Origin: CAZLFA01 sp964558665
GTDB lineage: Bacteria > Desulfobacterota > Syntrophia > Syntrophales > PHBD01
Direction: 5' to 3'
Assembly: GCA_964558665.1 (NCBI GenBank)
Contig: CAZLFA010000059.1
Span: 1 to 26,626, forward strand
DNA length: 26,626 bases
Below are positions 16,791-25,066 of this stretch, piece after piece. Position numbers and translations under genes: made by a program. The notes under the pieces are model-generated. The model had not been told where the DNA came from, made no database searches, and was given only the letters and a program-made list of their open reading frames with translations. How positions within the stretch are numbered: position 1 is the stretch's first letter; every line of letters begins with the position of its first letter.

Positions 16791-17950
16791 AACGTATTGC
16801 CATTCTGGGTTCGACCGGGTCGATAGGGGTAAATGCCCTGGACGTGATACGAACCCATGCATCAAATTATGAAGTGGTGGCTCTGGCCGCAGGGCGCAAC
16901 ACAGCTCTCCTGAAAGAACAGATCAGGGAATTCAAGCCCCGCCTTGCCTCGGTTATCGATGAAGAACACTCTTTGCGCCTGAAGGAGGAATGCGGTTCCC
17001 TTGACGGTACGTCCGTAAGATTCGGTGCGGACGGATACCGCGAAGTTGCGGCCATGAGCGACGCCGACATGGTGATATCGGCGATGGTAGGTTCCGCAGG
17101 ACTTGTCCCGACTCTGGAGGCGATCAATGCCGGCAAGGATATCGCTCTGGCCAACAAGGAGACGATGGTCATGGCGGGCAGTCTTGTCGTTGAAATGGCA
17201 CGGGAAAAAGGTGTTGCCATACTGCCTGTGGACAGTGAACACAGCGCCATCTTTCAATGCCTGGTCGGCCACAGGAAAGAGGACATAAGAAAGATCATTC
17301 TGACGGCTTCGGGCGGACCGTTCCTTAACTGGTCGAAGGAACAACTGAGAAATGCCGGTCCCGCTCAGGCGCTTAAACACCCCAACTGGGAAATGGGGAA
17401 GAAGATAACCATCGACTCGGCCTCCATGATGAACAAAGGGCTGGAGGTTATAGAAGCGAGATGGCTTTTTGATGTAGATTATGACAACATTGAAATCCAG
17501 ATTCATCCCCAGAGCATCATTCACTCCATGGTCGAATATATAGACGGCTCTGTGGTGGCACAATTGGGCCGGCCGGATATGAGAATTCCCATCGCCTATG
17601 CCCTCTCCTATCCGGAAAGAATGAGTTCCTCGGAGCCGCGTCTTGATCTTCTGAAGGTGGGAATGCTGGAATTCAGGAAGCCGGACTATGAGAAATTTCC
17701 CAATCTGCGGCTTGCTTTCGAGGCGGGAAGGGCAGGGGGCACGATGCCTGCCGTGCTTAATGCCGCAAATGAGATGGCCGTGGATTCCTTTCTTGCAGAA
17801 AGATTGACTTTTATAGAGATGTCCGAAGTAATTGAAAGGACGGTTGCCGGTCACCGGCTGAATTCTTCTCCGGCAATTGCTGATATTCTTGACGCCGACC
17901 GCTGGGCGCGCGAGGAGGCAAAAAAAATTATTGAAGGAATGAAACAATGA
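16787..17950 (+). CDS. dxr: 1-deoxy-D-xylulose 5-phosphate reductoisomerase (Dxr/IspC)
   Basis: A 387-aa enzyme of the MEP isoprenoid pathway, converting DXP with NADPH to methylerythritol phosphate. The NADPH motif GSTGSIG is at 8-14, ALANKE at 120-125, the metal-binding D149-S-E151 follows (PVDSEHSAIFQC), and SASMMNKGLE (211-220) carries the second set of metal and substrate residues. Length and motifs are complete. It overlaps cdsA and rseP by 4 nt each, so translation is coupled. Confidence 0.97.
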   Translation: MKRIAILGSTGSIGVNALDVIRTHASNYEVVALAAGRNTALLKEQIREFKPRLASVIDEEHSLRLKEECGSLDGTSVRFGADGYREVAAMSDADMVISAMVGSAGLVPTLEAINAGKDIALANKETMVMAGSLVVEMAREKGVAILPVDSEHSAIFQCLVGHRKEDIRKIILTASGGPFLNWSKEQLRNAGPAQALKHPNWEMGKKITIDSASMMNKGLEVIEARWLFDVDYDNIEIQIHPQSIIHSMVEYIDGSVVAQLGRPDMRIPIAYALSYPERMSSSEPRLDLLKVGMLEFRKPDYEKFPNLRLAFEAGRAGGTMPAVLNAANEMAVDSFLAERLTFIEMSEVIERTVAGHRLNSSPAIADILDADRWAREEAKKIIEGMKQ

Positions 17951-19044
17951 TAACTGCTGTATCATTTGTAATTCTGCTGGGCGTGCTGATATTTGCCCAT
18001 GAGTTCGGCCATTTTATCGTGGCGAAGCGGCTGGGTGTGGGTGTTCTCAAATTTTCCCTGGGTTTTGGCCGCAAACTGATCGGCAAGAAGATCGGAGAGA
18101 CGGAATATCTCATTTCTCTTATTCCCTTAGGAGGCTATGTCAGGCTTCTCGGTGAATCGGATACGGATGAGATGTCTCCTGAGGATGAAAAACGGTCATT
18201 CCTCAAACAGCCTGTATGGAAGCGGGTTGCTATTGTCCTGGCCGGTCCCCTGTTCAATCTTTTCCTGGCAATCATCATTTTTATGATTGTCTTCATGATC
18301 GGTATTCCTGCGCTGACTGCTACCATTGGCGGGATACAGGATAAATCGGCGGCGATGGAGGCGGGACTCAGGGAAGGTGATGTTGTGGTTTCCATAGATG
18401 GGAAAACCATTTCGCGCTGGGATGAAATGGCGGAGATCATAAACGACAGCCGGGGCAGGACGCTTAAAGTAACAGTGATGAGCGGATCGCAGCAGAAAGA
18501 GTTGAACGTGACGCCAAAACGCATGCCGGGGAAGAGCATCTTTGGCGAGGACGTCGATACTTATAAAATAGGAATCACGCCTGCCCCCAAGACAGTCTTG
18601 ATGAGGCAAAACCCGGTTGATGCCCTGTGGTCCAGTTTTCAGAAAACATGGCTGTTAACGAAGCTTACCCTCATCAGCATTGTAAAAATATTTGAAGGAG
18701 TCGTTTCACCCAAGACTCTGGGAGGCCCCATTCTCATCGCGCAGATAGCGGGAGCGCAGGTGAAGGAAGGATTGGTGCCTTTCTTCCTCTTCATGGCGTT
18801 GCTGAGCATCAATCTTGCCGTGCTGAATCTGCTGCCGATACCGGTGCTTGACGGCGGCCATCTCATGTTCTATGCGATCGAGGCTGCCATCGGCAGGCCG
18901 GTAAGTCTCAAGTGGCGTGAAATGGCTCAGCAGATCGGATTTGTCATCCTGATCATGCTGATGATTTTCGTCTTCATGATGGATATTGACCGGCTTAACA
19001 TCAAAGCCATCAACGACTTTACAAAATTCTTCACGGGAAAGTAA
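17947..19044 (+). CDS. rseP: RseP-type site-2 intramembrane zinc metalloprotease
   Basis: A 365-aa membrane protease. The zinc motif HEFGH (H18-H22) is in the first membrane segment and the second motif NLLPIPVLDGGH lies near residue 300. A single PDZ domain (about 115-190, AAMEAGLREGDVVVSIDGK) sits between them; the Escherichia coli enzyme has two PDZ domains and about 450 residues, so this is the shorter form. It is expected to cleave anti-sigma factors or signal peptide remnants in the membrane. It overlaps dxr by 4 nt and tsaB by 1 nt. Confidence 0.95.
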   Translation: MITAVSFVILLGVLIFAHEFGHFIVAKRLGVGVLKFSLGFGRKLIGKKIGETEYLISLIPLGGYVRLLGESDTDEMSPEDEKRSFLKQPVWKRVAIVLAGPLFNLFLAIIIFMIVFMIGIPALTATIGGIQDKSAAMEAGLREGDVVVSIDGKTISRWDEMAEIINDSRGRTLKVTVMSGSQQKELNVTPKRMPGKSIFGEDVDTYKIGITPAPKTVLMRQNPVDALWSSFQKTWLLTKLTLISIVKIFEGVVSPKTLGGPILIAQIAGAQVKEGLVPFFLFMALLSINLAVLNLLPIPVLDGGHLMFYAIEAAIGRPVSLKWREMAQQIGFVILIMLMIFVFMMDIDRLNIKAINDFTKFFTGK

Positions 19045-19748
19045 TGTACACTCTTGCCATAGACACATCCACAAAAACGGCTTCAGCCGCCCTCCTCAGG
19101 GATGAAGATGTTGTTGTTGAAGTATTCGTAAATGTGGGATTGAACCATTCGGAGGTGTTGCTTCCGGCCATTGATAATATCTGCAGAACGGCAGGTATCG
19201 GTGTGCCGGATATCGAACTTTTTGCATGCACGACGGGGCCGGGGTCGTTCACCGGTCTGCGCATCGGTGCCGCAACGGTCAAAGGGATGGCGCTTGCCGG
19301 CGCTAAGCCGATTGCCGGCGTATCGACTCTTGATGCCCTGGCTTTCAATGCCGCCGGATCCGCACATGCCGTATGTCCCATGCTTGATGCCAGGAAATCG
19401 CAGGTGTACGCAGCGCTCTATAAGCCTGTCGAGGGAGGATTTCCCGAAAAAATTGAAAAAGAAGCGGTCACGGAGCTTTCTTCTTTTGTAAAAAAATTAA
19501 CAAACAAAAATCATGTAATTTTCCTGGGAGACGGTGCTGCGGCATACGCCGGGGAAATTACGGGCATTATGGGCAGCAGGGCTTCCTTTGCTCTGCCGGT
19601 TTATAATCATATCAGGGCATCCGCGGTGGGATTGATCGGTCTGGACACCTATCGCAAGGGGCTGGCGGCAGATGCCGTTACCTTTATTCCCCTTTATTTA
19701 CGGCAGTCGGAGGCGGAGATAAACAGGGATAAACTGAAACAGGGGTAA
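19044..19748 (+). CDS. tsaB: TsaB, tRNA threonylcarbamoyladenosine biosynthesis protein
   Basis: A 234-aa member of the ASKHA-fold TsaB family, the partner of TsaD in making the t6A37 modification of ANN-decoding tRNAs. It begins MYTLAIDTSTKTASAAL and has the family blocks NHSEVLLPAI, TTGPGSFTGLRIG and LDARKSQVYAALY. It lacks the metal-binding histidines of TsaD, as expected. Its ATG overlaps the rseP stop by one base (TAATG). A predicted promoter follows, so it probably ends this transcription unit. Confidence 0.94.
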   Translation: MYTLAIDTSTKTASAALLRDEDVVVEVFVNVGLNHSEVLLPAIDNICRTAGIGVPDIELFACTTGPGSFTGLRIGAATVKGMALAGAKPIAGVSTLDALAFNAAGSAHAVCPMLDARKSQVYAALYKPVEGGFPEKIEKEAVTELSSFVKKLTNKNHVIFLGDGAAAYAGEITGIMGSRASFALPVYNHIRASAVGLIGLDTYRKGLAADAVTFIPLYLRQSEAEINRDKLKQG

Positions 19749-19780
19749 CACTGAACGAAATTCATGCGGCCAGCATTGAA

Positions 19781-19807
19781 TTGACAGGCAGGGTGAATTG
19801 ATATAAT
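19781..19807 (+). promoter_or_regulatory. Candidate sigma-70 promoter for psd-pssA
   Basis: A perfect TTGACA (19781-19786) is followed after 15 bp by a perfect TATAAT (19802-19807); with TAATGT (19804-19809) as the -10 the spacing is 17 bp. It lies in the 103-bp gap after tsaB, giving a 5' leader of roughly 20-40 nt. Confidence 0.6.
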
Positions 19808-19851
19808 GTACGGTCATATACATTCTGTAACAGATGAAAAGAGAACTGCTC

Positions 19852-20493
19852 ATGAAACATGAAGGGTTAATTGCCGAAGAAGGATTGCCGTTTATCACGC
19901 CGCTGGCCCTTTTTACAATTCTCAGCGCATGCGTCGGGCGTCCCGGACTGGCCGGTTTGCTTTTTTTGCTGACATTCTTTGTAGTATGCTTTTTCCGCAA
20001 TCCTGACAGAGTAACACCGGATGCTCTTAAGCAGGTGATTTCACCGGCTGACGGAAAGGTGATCAGGATAGAAGAAGTCGACTGCAGCGATGTAATCCAG
20101 GGAAGGTTCAAGAAGATAAGCATTTTCATGAATATATTTAATGTGCATGTAAACAGAATCCCCTATTCGGGTCAGATTAAGAAAATACATTACCATAAAG
20201 GAAAATTTCTGTCGGCAAACCTGGATAAGGCGTCAGAGCAGAATGAAAAAAAATACATTGTCATTACGACTGATGACGGACGCGATATAATGGCTGTCCA
20301 GATCGCAGGACTGATAGCCAGGAGGATAGTGTGCTGGATCAAAGAAGGAATGTCTGTAACGAAAGGTGAACGTTTCGGTTTGATTCGTTTCGGGTCGCGG
20401 GTCGAGGTCTTTCTGCCCTCCGATTCGCAGGTTTTAGTAAAAGTGGGAGACAAGGTAAAAGCGGGAGAGACACCGATAGGAGGTCTGTCATGA
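19852..20493 (+). CDS. psd: Phosphatidylserine decarboxylase, short form (Psd)
   Basis: A 213-aa pyruvoyl enzyme converting phosphatidylserine to phosphatidylethanolamine. One or two membrane segments lie near the N-terminus (about 15-48). VISPADGKV, IFMNIFNVHVNR and YHKGKF are family motifs, and LIRFGSRVE contains the self-cleavage pair G181-S182, from which the pyruvoyl group forms. It belongs to the short (about 200-aa) clade, not the longer Escherichia coli form. The start is taken at 19852; the ATG at 19834 adds six unconserved residues. It overlaps pssA by 4 nt. Confidence 0.93.
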   Translation: MKHEGLIAEEGLPFITPLALFTILSACVGRPGLAGLLFLLTFFVVCFFRNPDRVTPDALKQVISPADGKVIRIEEVDCSDVIQGRFKKISIFMNIFNVHVNRIPYSGQIKKIHYHKGKFLSANLDKASEQNEKKYIVITTDDGRDIMAVQIAGLIARRIVCWIKEGMSVTKGERFGLIRFGSRVEVFLPSDSQVLVKVGDKVKAGETPIGGLS

Positions 20494-21275
20494 AAAAGCA
20501 TCATGCTTTTACGAAGGATGGAATGAAAAAAGGCATTTATGTACTGCCGAATCTCTTTACAACAGCAAGTCTTTTCGCCGGATTTTTCTCCATCATCCAT
20601 TCCATGAAGGGTGATTACCAGGTGGCGGCGGTTGCGGTGCTTGTAGCCCTGGTTCTGGATGGTCTCGACGGCAGAATTGCCCGGATGACAAATACGACGA
20701 GCAAGTTCGGGGCGGAGTATGATTCGCTTGCGGATCTTGTCGCCTTCGGCGTTGCCCCGGCCATACTGGCCTATACATGGGGGATGGCGCCCTTTGGAAA
20801 ATGGGGGTGGGTAGCCGCTTTCCTGTTTGTTACCTGCGGAGCCCTGCGCCTGGCCAGATTCAATATTCAGATCGGCATCATCGAGAGCAAGGTGTTTAAC
20901 GGCTTGCCCATCCCGGGCGCCGCGTCGGTAGTAGCGACCGGTGTGCTGGTCTATTACTACTTCGGAGGAACGGGCAACTTTAATCATCCCTTCCTTCTCT
21001 TTGGCGTCATTGCTCTTTCACTGTTTATGGTGAGCAGTATAAAATACTACAGTTTCAAGGATCTCAATTTCTTTGCCCGCAAGCCTTTCGTGTCCATAGT
21101 GCTGATGGTGCTTGTGCTGGGCATTATAGTTGCCGAACCGCAGATTACGATATTCACATTTTTTGCGGGATACAGCCTTTCCGGTCCGGTATGGCTGATT
21201 TACAAACTCGGGAAAAAAATGATTTTGGAGGCTGGTGTCAGGGCTAGAGAAGCCCACCATAAGAAACATAGCTGA
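20490..21275 (+). CDS. pssA: Phosphatidylserine synthase (PssA), CDP-alcohol phosphatidyltransferase type
   Basis: A 261-aa integral membrane enzyme joining CDP-diacylglycerol and serine. The CDP-alcohol phosphatidyltransferase signature is complete: DGLDGRIAR followed by eight residues, then GAEYDSLAD, giving D57, D60, D78 and D82. Membrane segments surround it. The start at 20490 has GGAGGT 5 nt upstream and overlaps psd as ATGA. With CdsA and Psd it completes phosphatidylethanolamine synthesis. Confidence 0.94.
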   Translation: MKKHHAFTKDGMKKGIYVLPNLFTTASLFAGFFSIIHSMKGDYQVAAVAVLVALVLDGLDGRIARMTNTTSKFGAEYDSLADLVAFGVAPAILAYTWGMAPFGKWGWVAAFLFVTCGALRLARFNIQIGIIESKVFNGLPIPGAASVVATGVLVYYYFGGTGNFNHPFLLFGVIALSLFMVSSIKYYSFKDLNFFARKPFVSIVLMVLVLGIIVAEPQITIFTFFAGYSLSGPVWLIYKLGKKMILEAGVRAREAHHKKHS

Positions 21276-21319
21276 TTACATAGGGCGGACACTAGAATTT
21301 AAACTAGACTGAACCCACA

Positions 21320-21350
21320 GGTGCTGCAGTCATGCGCTGTTGCACCTTTT
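21320..21350 (+). terminator. Probable intrinsic terminator after pssA
   Basis: A stem GGTGC...GCACC continues through one T-T mismatch into a 4-bp inner stem (GCAG/CTGT, with one G-U) closed by a 7-nt loop, then TTTTAATTT. It separates pssA from asd, whose ATG is 29 nt further on. It could also be part of an attenuator for asd; no leader peptide or riboswitch fold was recognised. Confidence 0.5.
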
Positions 21351-21378
21351 AATTTGCTGCACGAAATGGAGATTTGCA

Positions 21379-22392
21379 ATGAGGACTTTCAATGTGGCGG
21401 TAGTAGGCGCTACGGGCGCCGTAGGCAACGAGATGATCAAGACGCTGGAGCAGAGAAATTTTCCCGTAAAAACGCTGAGGCTTCTGGCCTCCGAGAGGTC
21501 CCTGGGAAAGGATTTGATGTTTCGGGGAAAAGCGATTCCTGTAGAGGTTCTTAAGGAAGATTCTTTCGGTGGCATGGAGATAGGACTCTTTTCCGCAGGA
21601 GGAAGCATCAGCGAAAAATTTGCGCCGATTGCAGCCAAGGCGGGATGTGTTGTTGTTGACAATACCAGCGCTTTCAGAATGGTTCCGGATATACCGCTTG
21701 TCGTGCCGGAGGTGAACCCGGAGGCAATAAAACTTTACAAGAACAAGGGCATAATTGCCAACCCCAACTGTTCGACGATTCAGATGATGGTTGCCCTGAA
21801 GCCGATTCATGATGCAGTTCGGATCAAGCGCATCGTTGTATCGACATATCAGGCTGTTTCCGGCACCGGAAAGAAGGCCATCGAGGAACTGGAACAGCAG
21901 ACTGCTGCTCTGATGAACGGAAAGGAGCCGCAGATAAAGGTTTATCCCCATCAGATCGCCTTTAACTGTCTGCCCCAGATCGATGTATTTGTAGATAACG
22001 GTTATACGAAGGAAGAGATGAAGATGGTCAATGAAACGAAAAAGATCATGGATCCTTCCATTGCCGTGACGGCGACGACAGTCAGGGTTCCCGTATTTTA
22101 CAGCCATTCGGAGTCGGTTAATATCGAAACTGAGAAAAAAATCACCCCCGATGAAGTAAGGGCTCTTCTGTCGAAAGCACCGGGAGTGAAGGTCATTGAC
22201 GATCCGAAGGAAAGGGCTTATCCTCTGGCAATTCATGCCGCCGGCAAGGATGATACCTATGTCGGGCGGATCCGCGAGGATGAGTCAATACCCAACGGGA
22301 TCAATATGTGGGTTGTCTCGGATAACCTGCGCAAGGGCGCGGCGCTCAATGCCGTTCAGATTGCTGAGATTTTGATTAAAGACTACCTATGA
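21379..22392 (+). CDS. asd: Aspartate-semialdehyde dehydrogenase (Asd)
   Basis: A 337-aa NADPH-dependent enzyme making aspartate semialdehyde, the branch point to lysine/diaminopimelate, threonine and methionine. The dinucleotide motif GATGAVG is at 10-16 and the nucleophile is C131 in NPNCSTIQM. The start at 21379 is chosen because GGAG lies 7 nt upstream and it begins the conserved fold directly; an in-frame ATG at 21340 lies inside the predicted terminator. It overlaps rsmD by 4 nt. Confidence 0.96.
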   Translation: MRTFNVAVVGATGAVGNEMIKTLEQRNFPVKTLRLLASERSLGKDLMFRGKAIPVEVLKEDSFGGMEIGLFSAGGSISEKFAPIAAKAGCVVVDNTSAFRMVPDIPLVVPEVNPEAIKLYKNKGIIANPNCSTIQMMVALKPIHDAVRIKRIVVSTYQAVSGTGKKAIEELEQQTAALMNGKEPQIKVYPHQIAFNCLPQIDVFVDNGYTKEEMKMVNETKKIMDPSIAVTATTVRVPVFYSHSESVNIETEKKITPDEVRALLSKAPGVKVIDDPKERAYPLAIHAAGKDDTYVGRIREDESIPNGINMWVVSDNLRKGAALNAVQIAEILIKDYL

Positions 22393-22964
22393 GAATAATT
22401 GGAGGACAGGCCAGGGGAAGGCGCCTTCATGCACCGAAGGGTCGCCTTCTCAGGCCGACCTCTGACCGGATAAAAGAAGCTCTTTTTAATATTATCAATC
22501 CCGTTGCCGGAAAGACATTCCTTGACCTTTTTGCAGGAGTAGGCAACGTGGGCATTGAGGCCCTGAGCAGAGAGGCCGCGAGGGCGGTTTTCGTTGAGAG
22601 ACAGGGTTCCCTGGCTGATGCGATAAAGAAGAACATCAACATCTGCGGATTTGGCGATATCAGCGATATCATCTGCGCCGATACAACGAAAGGCATAGCG
22701 CTTCTCAAACACCGCAATGAACGCTTCCATGTTATATTCGCCGATCCGCCTTATGAGAAAGGACTTGCCGGACAGACGCTGAGTTCACTGGCGGACGGGA
22801 AATTGCTGGCTGAGGATGCCCTGATAATAATCCAGCATTCGGCAAGGGAGGAATTGCTGGAAATCCGCGAAGGACCGTTTGTGCTTACCGATCAAAGAAA
22901 ATACGGTGATACGTTATTGACAATGATAAAGTATTACGGAGAGGAATTAGCCAACTGCCTATGA
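22389..22964 (+). CDS. rsmD: 16S rRNA (guanine-966-N2)-methyltransferase RsmD
   Basis: A 191-aa Rossmann-fold methyltransferase that modifies G966 of 16S rRNA. Family features are the N-terminal MRIIGGQARGRRL, RPTSDRIKEALFNII, the SAM-binding FLDLFAGVGNVGIEAL and the catalytic DPPY. It overlaps asd and coaD by 4 nt each. The rsmD-coaD pairing is common in bacteria and supports the call. Confidence 0.95.
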   Translation: MRIIGGQARGRRLHAPKGRLLRPTSDRIKEALFNIINPVAGKTFLDLFAGVGNVGIEALSREAARAVFVERQGSLADAIKKNINICGFGDISDIICADTTKGIALLKHRNERFHVIFADPPYEKGLAGQTLSSLADGKLLAEDALIIIQHSAREELLEIREGPFVLTDQRKYGDTLLTMIKYYGEELANCL

Positions 22965-23467
22965 AAAAGATTGCTGTCTATCCCGGTTCATTTGACCCGA
23001 TTACGAACGGTCATATCGACATCATCGAGAGAAGTCTGAGGGTTTTTGATGAACTTATCACGCTTGTCGCCTATAATCCGAACAAGGCGTCGCTTTTTTC
23101 CGTGCAGGAGAGAATGGATCTGATCACGGAGGTCAGCAGGAATCAGATTAAGGACTATGAAAGAATCCGTGTTGACAGTTTTGCAGGACTGCTCGTAGAC
23201 TATGCAAAGCATGCAGGAGCCAACGTTATTCTCAGAGGATTGCGGGCTGTTTCCGATTTTGAATATGAGTTTCAGATGGCTTTGATAAACAGAAGATTAA
23301 ACCGTGATGTGGAGACGGTATTTCTCATGACGGGCTATAAATGGTTCTACACGAGTTCCAATCTCATCAAGGAGGCGGCCAGCCTGGGAGGCGCAGTCAA
23401 GGGGCTTGTGCCTGAACTCGTGGAGCAAAAACTTAAAGAAAAATATATGAAGGATGGTGTTAAATAA
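22961..23467 (+). CDS. coaD: Phosphopantetheine adenylyltransferase (CoaD)
   Basis: A 168-aa nucleotidyltransferase that adenylylates 4'-phosphopantetheine in coenzyme A synthesis. PGSFDPITNGH (8-18) is the conserved nucleotidyltransferase signature. LRGLRAVSDFEYEFQMALINRRL is the substrate region, and SSNLIKEAASLGG is a variant of the usual SST.(I/V)(R/K)E motif. It overlaps rsmD by 4 nt and the next gene by 1 nt. Confidence 0.96.
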   Translation: MKKIAVYPGSFDPITNGHIDIIERSLRVFDELITLVAYNPNKASLFSVQERMDLITEVSRNQIKDYERIRVDSFAGLLVDYAKHAGANVILRGLRAVSDFEYEFQMALINRRLNRDVETVFLMTGYKWFYTSSNLIKEAASLGGAVKGLVPELVEQKLKEKYMKDGVK

Positions 23468-24666
23468 TGGCAATAAAGTTTTCATCAAGAATCTCTATGA
23501 TCAAGCCTTCACCGACTCTGGCCATTACCATGAAGGCCAATGCCCTCAGGGCCGAAGGAAGGGATATTATCGGTTTTGGCGCTGGTGAACCCGACTTCGA
23601 TACTCCCGCAAATGTGAAAAAGGCGGCGATAAAGGCTATCGAAGACGGGTTTACAAAATACACCCCGGTGGGAGGGATTGATGAACTCAAGGATGCCATC
23701 ATCGGCAAACTCCGGCGGGACAATGGCCTGGAGTACAAGAGGTCGCAGATAGTAGCCTCATGCGGCGCCAAGCACACCTTGTACAACCTCGCCCAGGTTC
23801 TATTTGATGAGGGGGATGAAGTTATTATCCAGTCGCCCTACTGGGTTTCCTATCCAGATCTGGTTGTGCTGGCAGGAGCTCATCCCATCGTTCTGGAAAC
23901 AAAAGAGGCGGACGGATTCAAGTTTAATCCCAAGCATCTTGAAAAGATTGTCAATAAGAGGACAAAAGCGGTAATCATCAACAGCCCTTCGAATCCTACG
24001 GGGATGGCCTACAGCCGGGAGGAACTGGAAGTCCTGGCCGAGGTAATCGTCAAAAGAAGAATTCTGGTAATTTCGGACGACATCTATGAGAAGATCGTTT
24101 ATGACGGATTTTCATTTACCAATATTGCCGAAATCAGCGATGAAATAAAGAAGTCCACCATTGTCGTTAACGGCGTGTCGAAGGCATATGCCATGACAGG
24201 CTGGCGTATCGGGTATGCTGCGGGTCCCGAGGATATCATCGCCGCAGTTACCAAAATTCAGAGCCAGAACACATCCAATCCGACTTCCATTGCGCAGAAG
24301 GCGGCGGTGGAGGCACTGAATGGCGATCAGTCGATTGTTGCAGAGATGGTGTCGGCTTTTGAAAAGAGAAGAAATACTATTGTGGCCGGTCTCAATGATA
24401 TTGACGGCATCACCTGTATGAAACCACAGGGAGCCTTCTATGTGTTTCCCAACATATCAGGTCTTTTCGGCCGCTCTTACAAAGGGAAAAAACTGTCAGG
24501 CTCCAGCAGTTTTGCCGACTATCTCCTCGATGAAGCAGGAGTCGCCATAGTTCCCGGCGCTGATTTCGGCCAGGATAACTATATGCGCCTCTCGTATGCA
24601 ACATCCATGAAGAATATCGAAGAAGGCGTTAAGAGGATTAAAGCGGCGGTCGGCAGGCTGGATTAG
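23467..24666 (+). CDS. Class I PLP aminotransferase, probable aspartate aminotransferase
   Basis: A 399-aa fold-type I aminotransferase of the bacterial aspartate aminotransferase (subgroup I-gamma) kind. The PLP lysine is K239 in NGVSKAYAMTGWRIGY; N176 in SPSNPTG, D205/Y207 in SDDIYEKI and the C-terminal MRLSYATS arginine are the other cofactor and substrate residues. Its partner in the pathway would be Asd, three genes upstream. The start overlaps the coaD stop by one base (TAATG). The gene ends directly against an inverted-repeat element. Substrate specificity is inferred. Confidence 0.9.
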   Translation: MAIKFSSRISMIKPSPTLAITMKANALRAEGRDIIGFGAGEPDFDTPANVKKAAIKAIEDGFTKYTPVGGIDELKDAIIGKLRRDNGLEYKRSQIVASCGAKHTLYNLAQVLFDEGDEVIIQSPYWVSYPDLVVLAGAHPIVLETKEADGFKFNPKHLEKIVNKRTKAVIINSPSNPTGMAYSREELEVLAEVIVKRRILVISDDIYEKIVYDGFSFTNIAEISDEIKKSTIVVNGVSKAYAMTGWRIGYAAGPEDIIAAVTKIQSQNTSNPTSIAQKAAVEALNGDQSIVAEMVSAFEKRRNTIVAGLNDIDGITCMKPQGAFYVFPNISGLFGRSYKGKKLSGSSSFADYLLDEAGVAIVPGADFGQDNYMRLSYATSMKNIEEGVKRIKAAVGRLD

Positions 24667-24820
24667 TTCCGGTTCTGAATCAAAGCGCTAGCTGTGTTGG
24701 CTTCGTCGTCGGCTCCTCGCCCCTCCCTCTTTGTCCCCCTACAGAGGGGGATACAGGGGGAGGAAGACTGCGTCGCCTCCTCCTTGCCGCCTTGCTATCA
24801 TCTTTGATTGAGAACCGGAA
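24667..24820. repeat. 154-bp element with 19-bp terminal inverted repeats
   Basis: TTCCGGTTCTGAATCAAAG (24667-24685) faces CTTTGATTGAGAACCGGAA (24802-24820): 18 of 19 positions pair, with one mismatch. The left arm begins on the base after the aminotransferase stop codon. The centre holds a GC-rich nested hairpin (24722-24763). No ORF is inside. It may be a MITE-like or other non-coding mobile repeat, or act as a terminator for the aminotransferase operon. Confidence 0.75.
24722..24763. repeat. Nested GC-rich hairpin
   Basis: TCCCCCT (24734-24740) and AGGGGGA (24745-24751) pair perfectly over an ACAG loop; outside a symmetric 6/6 internal loop, CCTCCC (24722-24727) pairs with GGGAGG (24758-24763). 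It lies at the centre of the 154-bp inverted-repeat element. Confidence 0.75.
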
Positions 24821-24833
24821 TTATAAATGTATC

Positions 24834-24892
24834 GATCTGCGGTATTGCTTGTGCGACGTACGTAAAGTACGACTCCGCACAATCCCTTGATC
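24834..24892. repeat. REP-like intergenic palindrome with CGTAC core
   Basis: TTGTGCG (24849-24855) pairs with CGCACAA (24876-24882) around an inner CGTAC-GTAAA-GTACG hairpin (24857-24871). The stem extends imperfectly outwards to GATC at 24834 and 24889. I recall similar CGTAC/GTACG intergenic palindromes in Deltaproteobacteria; copy number in this genome is unknown. Confidence 0.65.
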
Positions 24893-25066
24893 TTCTTGCC
24901 AGAACGAAAAATCCCTCCTTTCTGTCCGGAAACAAATAATATTATCAACGGAGTTTCTTGATGTAAGGCGTAGGGTGCGCTTTGGCGCCAGTGTAATGCG
25001 CCGCTGTCAAAAGGTAAGCTTGATCAGATTGTATAGATTGTGAAATGATAAGCGGAGGGGTAAGGC
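24893..25066. other. Remainder of the intergenic gap between convergent operons
   Basis: No gene is seen. TGGCGCCA (24983-24990) lies within a GGTGCGC...GCGCCGC region (24975-25004) that may be another degenerate palindromic repeat. No U-tract terminator for the MORN genes is evident. Confidence 0.4.

Noticed and set aside
16862..17965. Minus-strand open frame of 367 codons opposite dxr
   Set aside because: It mirrors dxr, whose motifs are complete; the antisense product has no domain and no ribosome-binding site of note.
21349..22236. Minus-strand open frame of 295 codons opposite asd
   Set aside because: Shadow of asd; composition rich in His, Arg and Leu, and no family resemblance.
24667..25066. 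Possible CRISPR array or tRNA in the repeat-rich gap
   Set aside because: The repeats are inverted rather than regularly spaced direct repeats, and no cloverleaf with a CCA-compatible acceptor stem and TTC-loop could be drawn.
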